A stretch of 64,000 bases of DNA from Streptomyces cinerochromogenes (lineage in GTDB: Bacteria; Actinomycetota; Actinomycetes; Streptomycetales; Streptomycetaceae), in NCBI RefSeq assembly GCF_014648635.1, contig NZ_BMRM01000029.1:1-64000 (forward strand). Reading direction: 5' to 3'. The notes under the pieces were generated by a model that made no database searches, was not told the origin of the DNA, and saw nothing but the letters and a program-made list of their open reading frames with translations. Below are positions 25,556 through 33,882 of the stretch, one piece after another (position 1 is the first letter of the stretch; each line of letters opens with the position of its first letter). A program made the translations under genes and the position numbers.

Positions 25556-26164
25556 TCACTCAAGGTGGCTCAGGTCGGCCTCGGTGTCGATGTCGTAGGG
25601 CTCGGCGACGTCCGCGCACTCCACGAGCCGGATCCGGGCGGCGTGCGCCTTCAGGTAGTCCCGCGCCCCGCGGTCCCCGGTGGCCGTCGCGGCGATGCCC
25701 GCCCAGTGCGCCGAGCCGAACAGCACCGGGTGCCCGCGCACCCCGTCGTAGGCGGCCGAGACCAGCGAGGTGCCGTCCTCGTACGCGCCGAGCACCCGGG
25801 CCGCCGCGGCCGGTCCGATGCCGGGCTGGTCCACCAGGCTCACCAGGGCCGCCCGCGCCCCCGTACCGGCCAGTGAGGCGAGGCCCGCGCGCAGCGAGGA
25901 ACCCATCCCCTCCGCCCAGTCCGGGTTGTCCACCAGCACGCAGCCGCCCAGCTCGGCGCGGGCCCGTACCTCGGCCGCCGAGGCGCCCAGCACCACGTGG
26001 ATCCGCCCGCACCCGGCCGCGCGCAGCACCCCGACCGCGTGCTCGACCAGGGGGCGCCCCCGGTGCGGCAGCAGCGCCTTGGGGCGTCCGCCGAGCCGTC
26101 TGCCGCCGCCGGCGGCGAGCAGCAGCCCGGCGACCTCCCCCTGAAGATCCTGGTTGTCCGTCAT
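25556..26164 (-). CDS. MobA-like nucleotidyltransferase
   Basis: A 202-residue NTP-transferase-3 family protein. The nucleotide-binding LLLAAGGGRRLGGRPKALLPHRGRPLVEHAV is at the N-terminus, with DNPDWAEGMGSSLRAGL and LVSLVDQPGIG downstream, the pattern of molybdenum cofactor cytidylyl- or guanylyltransferases (MocA/MobA). These load a nucleotide onto molybdopterin; xanthine dehydrogenase in purine breakdown uses such a cofactor, which would fit the allantoin neighbours. ATG 26164; same strand as aceB, 184 bp upstream of it. Confidence 0.85.
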   Translation of the reverse strand: MTDNQDLQGEVAGLLLAAGGGRRLGGRPKALLPHRGRPLVEHAVGVLRAAGCGRIHVVLGASAAEVRARAELGGCVLVDNPDWAEGMGSSLRAGLASLAGTGARAALVSLVDQPGIGPAAAARVLGAYEDGTSLVSAAYDGVRGHPVLFGSAHWAGIAATATGDRGARDYLKAHAARIRLVECADVAEPYDIDTEADLSHLE

Positions 26165-26181
26165 GGGTCCTGCATACCCGA

Positions 26182-26215
26182 CGGCGCCGGGAAACCGGCC
26201 GGTTCCCCGGCGCCG
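26182..26215. promoter_or_regulatory. 34-bp near-perfect palindrome upstream of the nucleotidyltransferase
   Basis: Two 17-bp arms (26182-26198 and 26199-26215) with one mismatch and no loop lie 18-51 bases upstream of the ATG, in the divergent region between the nucleotidyltransferase and the small plus-strand gene. It could be an operator or a cruciform/RNA hairpin. Confidence 0.4.
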
Positions 26216-26311
26216 GTTCCGATGGGCTGAATTTCGGTCCGCGCTGTGGCGCTCCCCGCACCGGGTGGCGTTTACTGGCCCGCGCACGAGGGCGTGCCAG
26301 GGGGGAGGGCT

Positions 26312-26626
26312 GTGTTGCGGAGCTTGGGGCAGAGGCCAGTGACCGGCAGCGACGAGGACCCGCGGGTGGCGGAACTGCGGACCGCGGTGTCCCGGCTGCG
26401 CCGCCAACTCGCCGCGTTACCGGCGGACTTCCCCGACCGGGCGGTAGCCGAGGACGAACTCGCGGCCCTGGCGGCGATGGCCGCGGGCGGCCTGCCGGAG
26501 ATCCCGCGCCTGCGCAACTCCCTGTTGCTGATAGCCGGCGCGATCGGCTCGATGAGCGCCCTGGCCCGGGGCCTGTCGCAGGTGCGCGACGCCGTGGACC
26601 TGTTCGGCGAGCCGCCCCGGACCTAA
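26312..26626 (+). CDS. Small conserved protein, DUF5955-like
   Basis: A 104-residue protein I recall as resembling the streptomycete DUF5955 family. It has a charged coiled helix (VAELRTAVSRLRRQLAAL), a DFPDRAVAEDELAALAAMA segment and a C-terminal LLLIAGAIGSMSALARGLSQVRDAVDLFG. GTG 26312 is preferred because it follows a GGGGGAGGG stretch; GTG 26339 is an alternative. A TTA codon at 26417-26419 is in frame. Function unknown. Confidence 0.7.
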   Translation: MLRSLGQRPVTGSDEDPRVAELRTAVSRLRRQLAALPADFPDRAVAEDELAALAAMAAGGLPEIPRLRNSLLLIAGAIGSMSALARGLSQVRDAVDLFGEPPRT

Positions 26627-27039
26627 CGCCGTACCGCGCATCCGGGCGCTGACGGCCTCTCGCGGCACACCCGGTCCTGGTGGGACTGCGCCGAGGCCCC
26701 GGCGAAGACGACGAGGCAGACCAGGACGGCCATGACGGTCTGGCCGACGACGGTCACGACGGCCCCGGCCCGTGCGGCGACCGCCGCCGCGGCGACGGCG
26801 AGGACCCCGACCGCGCCGGCCGCGGCCAGATAGCCCCACAACGAGTCGGCGGTGGCCGTCTCGGCCGGGTCGAGGTGGAACCCGGACAGCCACCAGAGCC
26901 CGAAGACCACCACCAGGGCGATCAGCTCCAGCAGCACCAGCGCGCACCCTGCCCCGATGTCGGCACCCCGGTCGGCGCGGCGGTGCGGCCCGGGACCCTC
27001 GGTGGCGTCGAAGGCCGGCGGGGCGGTGGGCAGGTCCAT
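26623..27039 (-). CDS. Small membrane protein of unknown function
   Basis: A 138-residue protein with about three predicted membrane segments: CALVLLELIALVVVFGLWWL, LAAAGAVGVLAVAAAAVAARAG and VMAVLVCLVVFAGASA, a proline-rich N-terminus and a short Cys-containing tail (CRERPSAPGC). ATG 27039 is the family-like start; longer readings run into repetitive non-coding sequence. It overlaps the convergent small gene by 4 bases. No function can be assigned. Confidence 0.65.
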   Translation of the reverse strand: MDLPTAPPAFDATEGPGPHRRADRGADIGAGCALVLLELIALVVVFGLWWLSGFHLDPAETATADSLWGYLAAAGAVGVLAVAAAAVAARAGAVVTVVGQTVMAVLVCLVVFAGASAQSHQDRVCRERPSAPGCAVRR

Positions 27040-27071
27040 GCCCACCACCTTGCCCTCGCGGGCGGGGCGGG

Positions 27072-27095
27072 CGCCTGAGTACGGGTACTCAGGCG
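27072..27095. promoter_or_regulatory. 24-bp perfect palindrome upstream of the membrane protein gene
   Basis: CGCCTGAGTAC (27072-27082), two bases, then its exact complement (27085-27095). It sits 33-56 bases upstream of the ATG at 27039, the usual place for a dimeric regulator site. The rest of 27040-27310 is C/G-rich repetitive sequence with nothing else recognisable. Confidence 0.55.
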
Positions 27096-27310
27096 GGCCG
27101 GGGCGGGCGCCCCGGGGACGGGGCTCCGGTGCCTCTGGTGCTCTGGTGCTCTGGGGCGCGGGCCGGCCACCGGGGTTCTGATCCCCCGGAGGCGCGGCTG
27201 GGCATCCGGGTTCCCGGTCCCCTCCAGGGACGCAGGCCGGGCACCCGGAATCGCCCCCCCCGGGGGCGCCGGTCACCCGGGGGCCCGGACCCCCCGGCGA
27301 CGCGGGCCGG

Positions 27311-28108
27311 TCATCCGGGGTTCTGGCTGGCCAGCGCCGCGGACAGTTCGCGGGCGATCTGCTGGAGCACCGGCACGATCTTGTCCGTGGCCGCCTCGGT
27401 GACCCGTCCCGCCGGCCCGGAGATGGAGATCGCCGCGGCCGTGGGGGAGTCGGGCACGGAGACCGCGAGGCAGCGCACCCCGATCTCCTGCTCGTTGTCG
27501 TCGACGGCGTACCCCAGCTGCCGTACGTCCTCCAGCGCCGCCAGGAAGCCCTCCGGCGTGGTGATGGTCTTCTCCGTGGCGGCCGGCATGCCCGTCCGGG
27601 CCAGCAGCGCCCGCACCTCGTCGTCCGGCACCCCGGCCAGCAGCGCCTTGCCCACGCCGGTGGAGTGCGGCAGCACGCGCCGCCCGACCTCGGTGAACAT
27701 CCGCATCGAGTGCTTCGAGGGCACCTGTGCGACGTACACGATCTCGTCCCCGTCGAGCAGCGCCATGTTCGCCGTCTCGCCCGTCTCCTCCACCAGCCGG
27801 GCCAGGTAGGGCCGCGCCCAGGTGCCGAGCAGCCGGGACGCGGACTCGCCGAGCCGGATCAGGCGGGGGCCGAGGGCGTACCGCCGGTTGGCCTGCTGGC
27901 GGACGTAGCCGCAGGCGACCAGGGTGCGCATCAGCCGGTGGATGGTGGGCAGCGGCAGCCCGCTGGCCGCGGACAGCTCGCTCAGGCCCACCTCGCCGCC
28001 CGCGTCCGCCATCCGCTCGAGCAGGTCGAAGGCGCGCTCCAGGGACTGCACCCCGCCGGCGGCGGAGGGCTTGGCGGAGTCGGTGGTGCTGGCGCTGGAC
28101 GTCGGCAC
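27311..28108 (-). CDS. allR: IclR-family repressor of allantoin genes
   Basis: A 265-residue IclR regulator. The winged helix is SLERAFDLLERMADAGGEVGLSELSAASGLPLPTIHRLMRTL; the effector domain has RRVLPHSTGVGKALLAG, EKTITTPEGFLAALEDVRQLGYAVDDNEQEIGVRCLA and AAISISGPAGRV. Start GTG 28108 follows GAAAGGA. In S. coelicolor, AllR represses allantoin and glyoxylate genes and responds to allantoin-pathway metabolites (established). Divergent from allB. The symbol is by family and context. Confidence 0.88.
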   Translation of the reverse strand: MPTSSASTTDSAKPSAAGGVQSLERAFDLLERMADAGGEVGLSELSAASGLPLPTIHRLMRTLVACGYVRQQANRRYALGPRLIRLGESASRLLGTWARPYLARLVEETGETANMALLDGDEIVYVAQVPSKHSMRMFTEVGRRVLPHSTGVGKALLAGVPDDEVRALLARTGMPAATEKTITTPEGFLAALEDVRQLGYAVDDNEQEIGVRCLAVSVPDSPTAAAISISGPAGRVTEAATDKIVPVLQQIARELSAALASQNPG

Positions 28109-28201
28109 GGCGCGTTCCTTTCGGGACTGGCGGGAGGGCAGAAGCCTACCCGGCAGCCGGTTGACTCCCCGCTTGTACATAGCTACGTTCTGCCTACTGG
28201 A

Positions 28202-28230
28202 ATTCTAATTCCGCTTTGTGGAAACGTCCA
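28202..28230 (-). promoter_or_regulatory. Promoter and candidate AllR operator of allR
   Basis: Minus strand: TGGACG (28230-28225), 17 bp, TAGAAT (28207-28202), leader about 87 bases. The spacer contains TTCC-N7-GGAA (28209-28223), matching the aceB site at 12 of 15 positions and lying one base away from the same position relative to the -35. Autoregulation is implied. Confidence 0.6.
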
Positions 28231-28300
28231 GAGCGCGTACTCCCTCCGTTCCGCCCGGAAGTGTGCCTCTTGACGGCGGGGGAGCGGGAGTGAAGACTCC

Positions 28301-28317
28301 TTCAACAGAACGTTGAA
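28301..28317 (+). promoter_or_regulatory. Dyad upstream of allB
   Basis: TTCAAC and GTTGAA form a 6-bp inverted repeat with a 5-base gap, 65-81 bases before the allB start. The related TTCAA-N6-GTTGA occurs at 25491-25507 in front of aceB. It is a second candidate for AllR binding. Confidence 0.5.
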
Positions 28318-28381
28318 AACCGTTACGTGGGTGTAAATCCCGTTTCCTGGACGTAAAACGGCGGTAGAGAGAGGGGTTCGG

Positions 28382-29719
28382 GTGTCCGACGCTGAACTGG
28401 TGCTGCGCTCCACGCGCGTGATCACGCCGGAAGGGACGCGGGCCGCCACCGTCACCGTGTCCGCCGGGAAGATCACCGCGGTCCTGCCCTACGACGCCGA
28501 GGTCCCGGCCGCGGCCCGGCTGGAGGACGTCGGCGACCACGTCCTGCTGCCCGGCCTGGTCGACACCCACGTGCACGTCAACGACCCGGGCCGCACCGAG
28601 TGGGAGGGCTTCTGGACCGCCACCCGCGCGGCGGCGGCCGGCGGCATCACCACCCTGGTCGACATGCCGCTCAACTCCCTCCCGCCGACCACGACCGTCG
28701 ACCACCTCCGGGTGAAGCAGCGGGTGGCCGCCGACAAGGCGCACATCGACGTCGGCTTCTGGGGCGGCGCCCTGCCCGACAACGTCAAGGACCTGCGCCC
28801 GCTGCACGACGCCGGCGTCTTCGGCTTCAAGGCCTTCCTCTCCCCGTCCGGCGTGGACGAGTTCCCGCACCTCGACCAGGACCAGCTCGCCCAGTCCCTG
28901 GCGGAGATCGCCGGCTTCGACGGGCTGCTGATCGTGCACGCCGAGGACCCGCACCACCTCGCCGCCGCCCCGCAGCACGGCGGCCCCCGGTACGCCGACT
29001 TCCTCGCCTCCCGCCCGCGCGACGCGGAGGACACCGCCATCGCGAACCTCGTCGCCCAGGCCCGGCGGCTGAACGCGCGCGTGCACGTGCTGCACCTGTC
29101 CTCCGCCGACGCCCTCCCGCTGATCCGCGCCGCCCGCGCCGAGGGCGTCCGCGTCACCGTGGAGACCTGCCCGCACTACCTGACCCTGACCGCCGAGGAG
29201 GTCCCCGACGGCGCCAGCGAGTTCAAGTGCTGCCCGCCCATCCGGGAGGCCGCCAACCAGGACCTCCTCTGGGAGGCCCTCGCCGACGGCACCATCGACT
29301 GCGTCGTCACCGACCACTCGCCGTCCACGGCCGACCTGAAGACGGACGACTTCGCCACCGCCTGGGGCGGCATCTCCGGCCTCCAGCTCAGCCTGTCCGC
29401 CGTATGGACCGAGGCCCGCAAGCGCGGTCACACCCTGGAGGACCTCGTCCGCTGGATGTCCACGCGGACCGCCGGCCTCGTCGGCCTGACCCGGAAGGGC
29501 GCCATCGAGGCCGGCCGCGACGCCGACTTCGCCGTCCTCGCCCCCGACGAGACCTTCACCGTCGACCCGGCCGGCCTCCAGCACCGCAACCGGGTCACCG
29601 CCTACGCCGGCAGGACCCTGCACGGCGTCGTCAAGTCCACCTGGCTGCGCGGCGAACGCATCGTCGCCGACGGCGAGTTCACCGCGCCGAAGGGCACGCT
29701 GCTCGCCCGCCCCCAGTGA
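28382..29719 (+). CDS. allB: Allantoinase
   Basis: Hydrolyses allantoin to allantoate. The 445-residue cyclic amidohydrolase has the metal-site GLVDTHVHVNDPGRTEWEGF, the FKAFLSPSG carboxy-lysine region, VHAEDP, VLHLSSADALPLI, VETCPHYLTLT and the catalytic Asp in VVTDHSPS. GTG start with AGAGAGG upstream. alc follows 52 bases later in the same direction, so both are probably cotranscribed. Confidence 0.96.
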   Translation: MSDAELVLRSTRVITPEGTRAATVTVSAGKITAVLPYDAEVPAAARLEDVGDHVLLPGLVDTHVHVNDPGRTEWEGFWTATRAAAAGGITTLVDMPLNSLPPTTTVDHLRVKQRVAADKAHIDVGFWGGALPDNVKDLRPLHDAGVFGFKAFLSPSGVDEFPHLDQDQLAQSLAEIAGFDGLLIVHAEDPHHLAAAPQHGGPRYADFLASRPRDAEDTAIANLVAQARRLNARVHVLHLSSADALPLIRAARAEGVRVTVETCPHYLTLTAEEVPDGASEFKCCPPIREAANQDLLWEALADGTIDCVVTDHSPSTADLKTDDFATAWGGISGLQLSLSAVWTEARKRGHTLEDLVRWMSTRTAGLVGLTRKGAIEAGRDADFAVLAPDETFTVDPAGLQHRNRVTAYAGRTLHGVVKSTWLRGERIVADGEFTAPKGTLLARPQ

Positions 29720-29771
29720 GCCACCCCCCGCACCCGCACCGGCCGACTCCAGAAAGGACCCCCTGATCACC

Positions 29772-30896
29772 GTGACGGCGATACCGAGTTTCACCGGCGA
29801 CGCGAACCCTTACGGAGGCGGCGACCCGTACGCGGACTACCGCACCGCCGACTTCCCCTTCACCCAGTACGCCAACCTCGCCGACCGGCAGCTCGGCGCC
29901 GGTGTCATCGCCGCCAACGACGAGTTCTTCGCCCAGCGGGAGAACCTGCTGGTGCCCGAGCGGGCCGAGTTCGACCCCGAGCACTTCGGCCACAAGGGCA
30001 AGATCATGGACGGCTGGGAGACCCGCCGCCGGCGCGGAGTCTCCGCCGAGCACCCCTGGCCGACCGCCGAGGACCACGACTGGGCGCTGGTCCGGCTCGG
30101 CGCGCCGGGCGTCGTACGCGGGATCGTCGTCGACACCGCCCACTTCCGCGGCAACTACCCGCAGGCGGTCTCGATCGAGGGCACCTCCGTACCCGGCTCG
30201 CCGTCCCCGCAGGAGCTGCTCGGCGACGACGTGAAGTGGACGACCCTGGTCCCGCGCACGGCCGTCGGCGGCCACGCGGCCAACGGTTTCGCCGTCTCCG
30301 TCGAGCAGCGCTTCACGCACCTGCGCGTCAACCAGCACCCCGACGGCGGCATCGCCCGCCTGCGCGTCCACGGCGAGGTCGTCCCGGACCCGCGGTGGCT
30401 GGCGGTCCTCGGCACCTTCGACGTGGTCGCCCTGGAGAACGGCGGTCAGGTCGAGGACGCCTCGAACCTCTTCTACTCCCCGGCGACCAACACCATCCAG
30501 CCGGGCCGCTCCCGCAAGATGGACGACGGCTGGGAGACCCGCCGCCGCCGCGACCAGGGCAACGACTGGATCCGCTACCGGCTCGCCGCGCAGTCCCAGA
30601 TCCGCGCGATCGAGATCGACACCGCCTACCTGAAGGGGAACAGCGCCGGCTGGGCGTCGGTCTCCGTCAGGGACGCCGGTGCGGGCGGGGCCGGCGAGTG
30701 GACCGAGATCCTCCCGCGCACCCGCCTCCAGCCCGACACCAACCACCGCTTCGTCCTGCCCGAGCCGGCGGTCGGCACGCACGCGCGGATCGACATCTTC
30801 CCCGACGGCGGCATCTCGCGGCTGCGTCTGTTCGGCTCCCTGACCGAGCAGGGCGCGAGCGGCCTCGCCGCCCGCCACCAGGAACTGGGCGGCTGA
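29772..30896 (+). CDS. alc: Allantoicase
   Basis: Cleaves allantoate to ureidoglycolate and urea. The 374-residue protein shows the internal duplication of the family: KIMDGWETRRRRG near residue 78 and KMDDGWETRRRRDQGNDW near 250, each followed by a RGIVVDTAHFRGNYP or RAIEIDTAYLKGNS block and a HLRVNQHPDGGIARLRVHG or ARIDIFPDGGISRLRLFG block. The start is GTG 29772; its Shine-Dalgarno (AAAGGA) is somewhat distant. A hairpin terminator follows. Confidence 0.96.
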   Translation: MTAIPSFTGDANPYGGGDPYADYRTADFPFTQYANLADRQLGAGVIAANDEFFAQRENLLVPERAEFDPEHFGHKGKIMDGWETRRRRGVSAEHPWPTAEDHDWALVRLGAPGVVRGIVVDTAHFRGNYPQAVSIEGTSVPGSPSPQELLGDDVKWTTLVPRTAVGGHAANGFAVSVEQRFTHLRVNQHPDGGIARLRVHGEVVPDPRWLAVLGTFDVVALENGGQVEDASNLFYSPATNTIQPGRSRKMDDGWETRRRRDQGNDWIRYRLAAQSQIRAIEIDTAYLKGNSAGWASVSVRDAGAGGAGEWTEILPRTRLQPDTNHRFVLPEPAVGTHARIDIFPDGGISRLRLFGSLTEQGASGLAARHQELGG

Positions 30897-30912
30897 TCCC
30901 CGTCCACACGCG

Positions 30913-30956
30913 CGCGTGGGACGCCCCGGCTGGACAGCACCGGGGCGCCCCACGCG
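30913..30956 (+). terminator. Terminator of the allB-alc operon
   Basis: A 17-bp stem (30913-30929 with 30940-30956, one mismatch) and a 10-base loop begin 16 bases after the alc stop. No U-run. Confidence 0.75.
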
Positions 30957-31255
30957 TCACCCGCCCGGCCCCGTGGCTCCCGCCCGCCCGGGTCCGGGGC
31001 TACCCGCCCGGGTCCGGGGCTACCCGCCCGGGTCCGTGGCCCTGCCCGCCCGGACCCGTGGCCCTCGCCTGGACGGGCCCGTGTCCTCTTGGACGGACGG
31101 GCCGTTGCCCCTCTCGAACGGGCGGGCTCTTGTCCACCGGGACGGATCCGTGTCCTACCGGGACGGATCCGTGTCCCACCCGGACGGGCCCAGGTTTCCC
31201 GCCCGGACGGAGCCGGTGCGGAACTCTTCCGTCCACCTCCCGCGTTGTCTCCCAC
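30957..31255. repeat. Non-coding stretch with degenerate tandem repeats
   Basis: About 300 bp between the allantoin operon and the AIM24 gene. Two exact 20-bp units (GCCCGGGTCCGGGGCTACCC at 30985-31004 and 31005-31024) and a partial third are followed by related CCGTGGCCC and GGACGGATCCGTGTCC units to about 31180. Apparent reading frames across it lack normal codon bias. No promoter was clear, although the AIM24 gene must have one here. Confidence 0.6.
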
Positions 31256-32071
31256 GTGACCCTTCAGCAAGAGATCGTCGGCAACGCCATGCAGATGGCG
31301 GTCGTCAACCTGCGCCCCGGCCAGACCGTGTACTGCGAGGCCGGGAAATTCCTGTTCAAGACGGCGAACGTGACCATGGAGACGCGCCTGTCCGGCCCGT
31401 CGAACGGCGGCGGGCAGCAGCAGAGCGGCTCGGGCGGCGGCATGGGCGGCCTGCTCCGCCAGGCCATGGGCACCGCCATGCAGGTCGGCCAGCGCATGCT
31501 CGCGGGCGAGTCGCTCGCCTTCCAGTACTTCACCGCCCAGAGCGGCGAGGGCACCGTCGGCTTCGCGGGTGTCCTCCCGGGCGAGATGCGCGCCCTGGAG
31601 CTGGACGGCACGCGCGCGTGGTTCGCCGAGAAGGACGCCTTCGTGGCCGCCGAGTCCACCGTCGACTTCGGCATCGCCTTCGCCGGCGGCCGGACCGGCA
31701 TGAGCGGCGGCGAGGGCTTCGTCCTGGAGAAGTTCACCGGGCACGGCACGGTGATCATCGCCGGCGCGGGCAACTTCATCGACCTGAACCCGGCGGACTT
31801 CGGCGGCCGGATCGAGGTCGACACCGGTTGTGTGGTCGCGTTCGAGGAGGGCATCCAGTACGGCGTCCAGCGCGTCGGCGGCCTCAACCGCCAGGGGATC
31901 ATGAACGCCGTGTTCGGCGGCGAGGGCCTGTCCCTGGCCACCCTGGAGGGCAACGGCCGGGTGATCCTGCAGTCCCTCACCATCGAGGGGCTCGCCAACG
32001 CGCTGAAGAAGGCCCAGGGCGGCGACAAGCAGGGCCCGACCGGCGGACTGTTCTCCACCCACGCCGGCTGA
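31256..32071 (+). CDS. AIM24-family protein
   Basis: A 271-residue protein of the AIM24/TIGR00266 family, a beta-helix fold of unknown biochemical role. MAVVNLRPGQTVYCEAGKF, a Gly/Gln-rich insertion (about residues 60-75), GTVGFAGVLPGEMRALEL, GEGFVLEKFTGHGTVIIAGAGNFIDL and GVQRVGGLNRQGIMNAVFGGEGL are present. GTG 31256 is the earliest start in frame with family-like sequence; its ribosome site is weak. Confidence 0.88.
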   Translation: MTLQQEIVGNAMQMAVVNLRPGQTVYCEAGKFLFKTANVTMETRLSGPSNGGGQQQSGSGGGMGGLLRQAMGTAMQVGQRMLAGESLAFQYFTAQSGEGTVGFAGVLPGEMRALELDGTRAWFAEKDAFVAAESTVDFGIAFAGGRTGMSGGEGFVLEKFTGHGTVIIAGAGNFIDLNPADFGGRIEVDTGCVVAFEEGIQYGVQRVGGLNRQGIMNAVFGGEGLSLATLEGNGRVILQSLTIEGLANALKKAQGGDKQGPTGGLFSTHAG

Positions 32072-32187
32072 GCCGGATCCCCGGGCGGCGGGACCGAGGC
32101 GTCACCGGATCCCCCGGGCGCGCGGCCGGACCGAGGAGCCGCCGGATTCCCCCGGCACGCGGCCCGACCGATGAGAAGCGGGCGGAC

Positions 32188-32219
32188 GCGGGGTCTGCAC
32201 CCATGACAGCAGACCCCGC
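32188..32219. terminator. Hairpin upstream of the DHFR-like gene
   Basis: An 11-bp perfect stem (32188-32198 with 32209-32219) and a 10-base loop lie 21 bases before the next ATG and about 117 bases after AIM24. It could end AIM24 transcription or lie in the leader of the next gene. Confidence 0.5.
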
Positions 32220-32240
32220 ACCCGGAAGAAGGAACCCGCC

Positions 32241-32882
32241 ATGGGCACGCTCGTCTCCACGATCTTCGTCACCCTCGACGGTGTCCACCAGGCCCCCGGC
32301 GGCCCCGAGGAGGACACCCGCGACGGCTTCACCCAGGGCGGCTGGAGCTTCCCGCACGCCGACGACGACTCCGGCCGGTTCGTCACCGAGGTCTTCGCAC
32401 GCGCGGGCGGCTTCCTGCTCGGCCGCCGTACGTACGACATCTTCGCCTCCTACTGGCCGAGGGTGACCGACCCCGCCCACCCCGTCGCCGGCCCGCTGAA
32501 TTCCCTCCCGAAGTACGTCGTCTCCTCGACTCTCCGGGCACCCGGGTGGTCCGGCACCAGCGTGGTCCCGGGCGACCTCGCCAAGGAGGTCACGGCCCTG
32601 AAGGAGCGCACGGACGGCGAACTCCAGACCCACGGCAGCGGCGTCCTGCTCCGCTCGCTGCTGGACCTCGGGCTCGTCGACACCCTGCACCTGCTGACGT
32701 TCCCGGTCGTCCTCGGCGCCGGCCACCGCCTGTTCCCGGACGGCACGGTCCCCGCCCGCTTCACCCACCGCTCCGGCCGCGTCACCGGCTCCGGCGTCTC
32801 CATCCAGACGTACGAACCGGCGGGCGGCCCGGAGTACGGCACCTTCGGCCTGCCCGAGGACGCCCGGACGGGCACCGGGTGA
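32241..32882 (+). CDS. Dihydrofolate-reductase-fold protein (RibD C-terminal type)
   Basis: A 213-residue member of the RibD_C/DHFR-like family often annotated as dihydrofolate reductase family protein. FVTLDGVHQAPGGPEED, FLLGRRTYDIFASYWP, KYVVSSTL, LQTHGSGVLLRSLLDLGLVDTLHLLTFPVVLGAGHRLFP match in order. It probably binds NADPH; the substrate is unknown and true folate reductase activity is unlikely. ATG 32241 has AGAAGGA upstream. Confidence 0.9.
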   Translation: MGTLVSTIFVTLDGVHQAPGGPEEDTRDGFTQGGWSFPHADDDSGRFVTEVFARAGGFLLGRRTYDIFASYWPRVTDPAHPVAGPLNSLPKYVVSSTLRAPGWSGTSVVPGDLAKEVTALKERTDGELQTHGSGVLLRSLLDLGLVDTLHLLTFPVVLGAGHRLFPDGTVPARFTHRSGRVTGSGVSIQTYEPAGGPEYGTFGLPEDARTGTG

Positions 32883-32955
32883 CGCAACGGCCTCGCCCCG
32901 CGCCCCGATGAGTGGTGGGGGGAACGCGGGGCGAGGCGACGGGGCGGCCCGGATC

Positions 32956-33342
32956 TCAGCAGTCGAAGTCGACGAGCCTGAACGTGGCGTAGTGATCGGA
33001 GGTGTAGTAGTCCTCCTCGTACTCCTGGCCGGTGACGATGCGGCGCGCACCGCGGGTGGAGGAGCCCGGCGTGATCACGGTGTACTCGTGGTAGTACCCG
33101 CTGGACTGCCGGGGGAGGACGCCTTCGCGGTTCTGGAAGACGGAGCCGTCCTGGGAGTAGGGGAAGGGGCCGCCCTGATCGATCAGGTCGAGCGTGTCGT
33201 GCGCCTGCGAGGGCAGCGCGCTGTAGCAGACGCTGCCGACCGCGGCGTCCGCCGTGGTGGCGGAGACGGTGCCGCCGACGAGGAGAGCGGACAGGGCGGC
33301 GGCCACGGCGCCGGTCCGGGCGATGCTGTGGGGGATTCTCAT
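32956..33342 (-). CDS. Secreted guanyl-specific ribonuclease, RNase Sa family
   Basis: A 128-residue precursor with a Sec signal peptide (MRIPHSIARTGAVAAALSAL, cleaved near ATTADA) and a mature domain very close to Streptomyces RNase Sa. VCYSALPSQAHDTLDLI, GPFPYSQDGSVFQNREGVLP, YYHEYTVITPGSSTRGARRI and TSDHYATF supply the catalytic Glu, Arg and His in order; the two Cys (VCYS and the C-terminal Cys) form the family disulfide. It cleaves single-stranded RNA after G outside the cell. No barstar-like inhibitor gene is adjacent. Confidence 0.95.
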   Translation of the reverse strand: MRIPHSIARTGAVAAALSALLVGGTVSATTADAAVGSVCYSALPSQAHDTLDLIDQGGPFPYSQDGSVFQNREGVLPRQSSGYYHEYTVITPGSSTRGARRIVTGQEYEEDYYTSDHYATFRLVDFDC

Positions 33343-33478
33343 GCGCCCATGGTGACGCGCGTAGAGCATGGCATGTCAATGACAACACGGGTGTTTTTGC
33401 CGAGACGTCCGATGAGTTCTCGGGAAGTTAACCTCGCGGCCGACGGTTCCACGGAGCCCCCACGGACCGGCCCGGCGT

Positions 33479-33682
33479 TCAGTCGGGCTTCCGGCTCTCG
33501 GCGGCGGCGAACAGGGCCAGCGCCAGCACGATCAGCGCGATGGCCGCGTAGATCTCGTAGCCGTGGAGGACGCTCCACTGCTGGGTGACGCCCCAGCGCA
33601 CCTTGCCCGTGATCTCGTACACCAGACCGCCCGTGCCCTGCGTCAGGGCGAGGAACCCGAGGAACTCCAGCAAACGCTTCAT
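33479..33682 (-). CDS. Small membrane protein, 67 aa
   Basis: A 67-residue protein beginning MKRLLEFLGFLALTQGTGGL and containing a strong C-terminal membrane helix (IYAAIALIVLALALFAAA) ended by ESRKPD. Codon use is normal for the genome. The N-terminus may form a second helix. No function known. Confidence 0.65.
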   Translation of the reverse strand: MKRLLEFLGFLALTQGTGGLVYEITGKVRWGVTQQWSVLHGYEIYAAIALIVLALALFAAAESRKPD

Positions 33683-33882
33683 GGCACGACTCTCGTCCCA
33701 CCGCCCGCACCCGCACATCGGCCGCGGGGCGAGCGCGCGGCGCCGAAAGGCTGCGCCCGCGTCGACGGCCGGCGCCGAAAGTCCACGAGGGTGCGACTTC
33801 GGTCGACGATCCCGCTCCTCCGGTAGGCGATGGCCGCACGGGACGGCGCCACCACGCCCCCGGGTGCGTAGATTTGCCGACC

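Noticed and set aside
30985..31180. CRISPR-like array
   Set aside because: The units are directly abutting tandem repeats without unique spacers and no cas genes are nearby.
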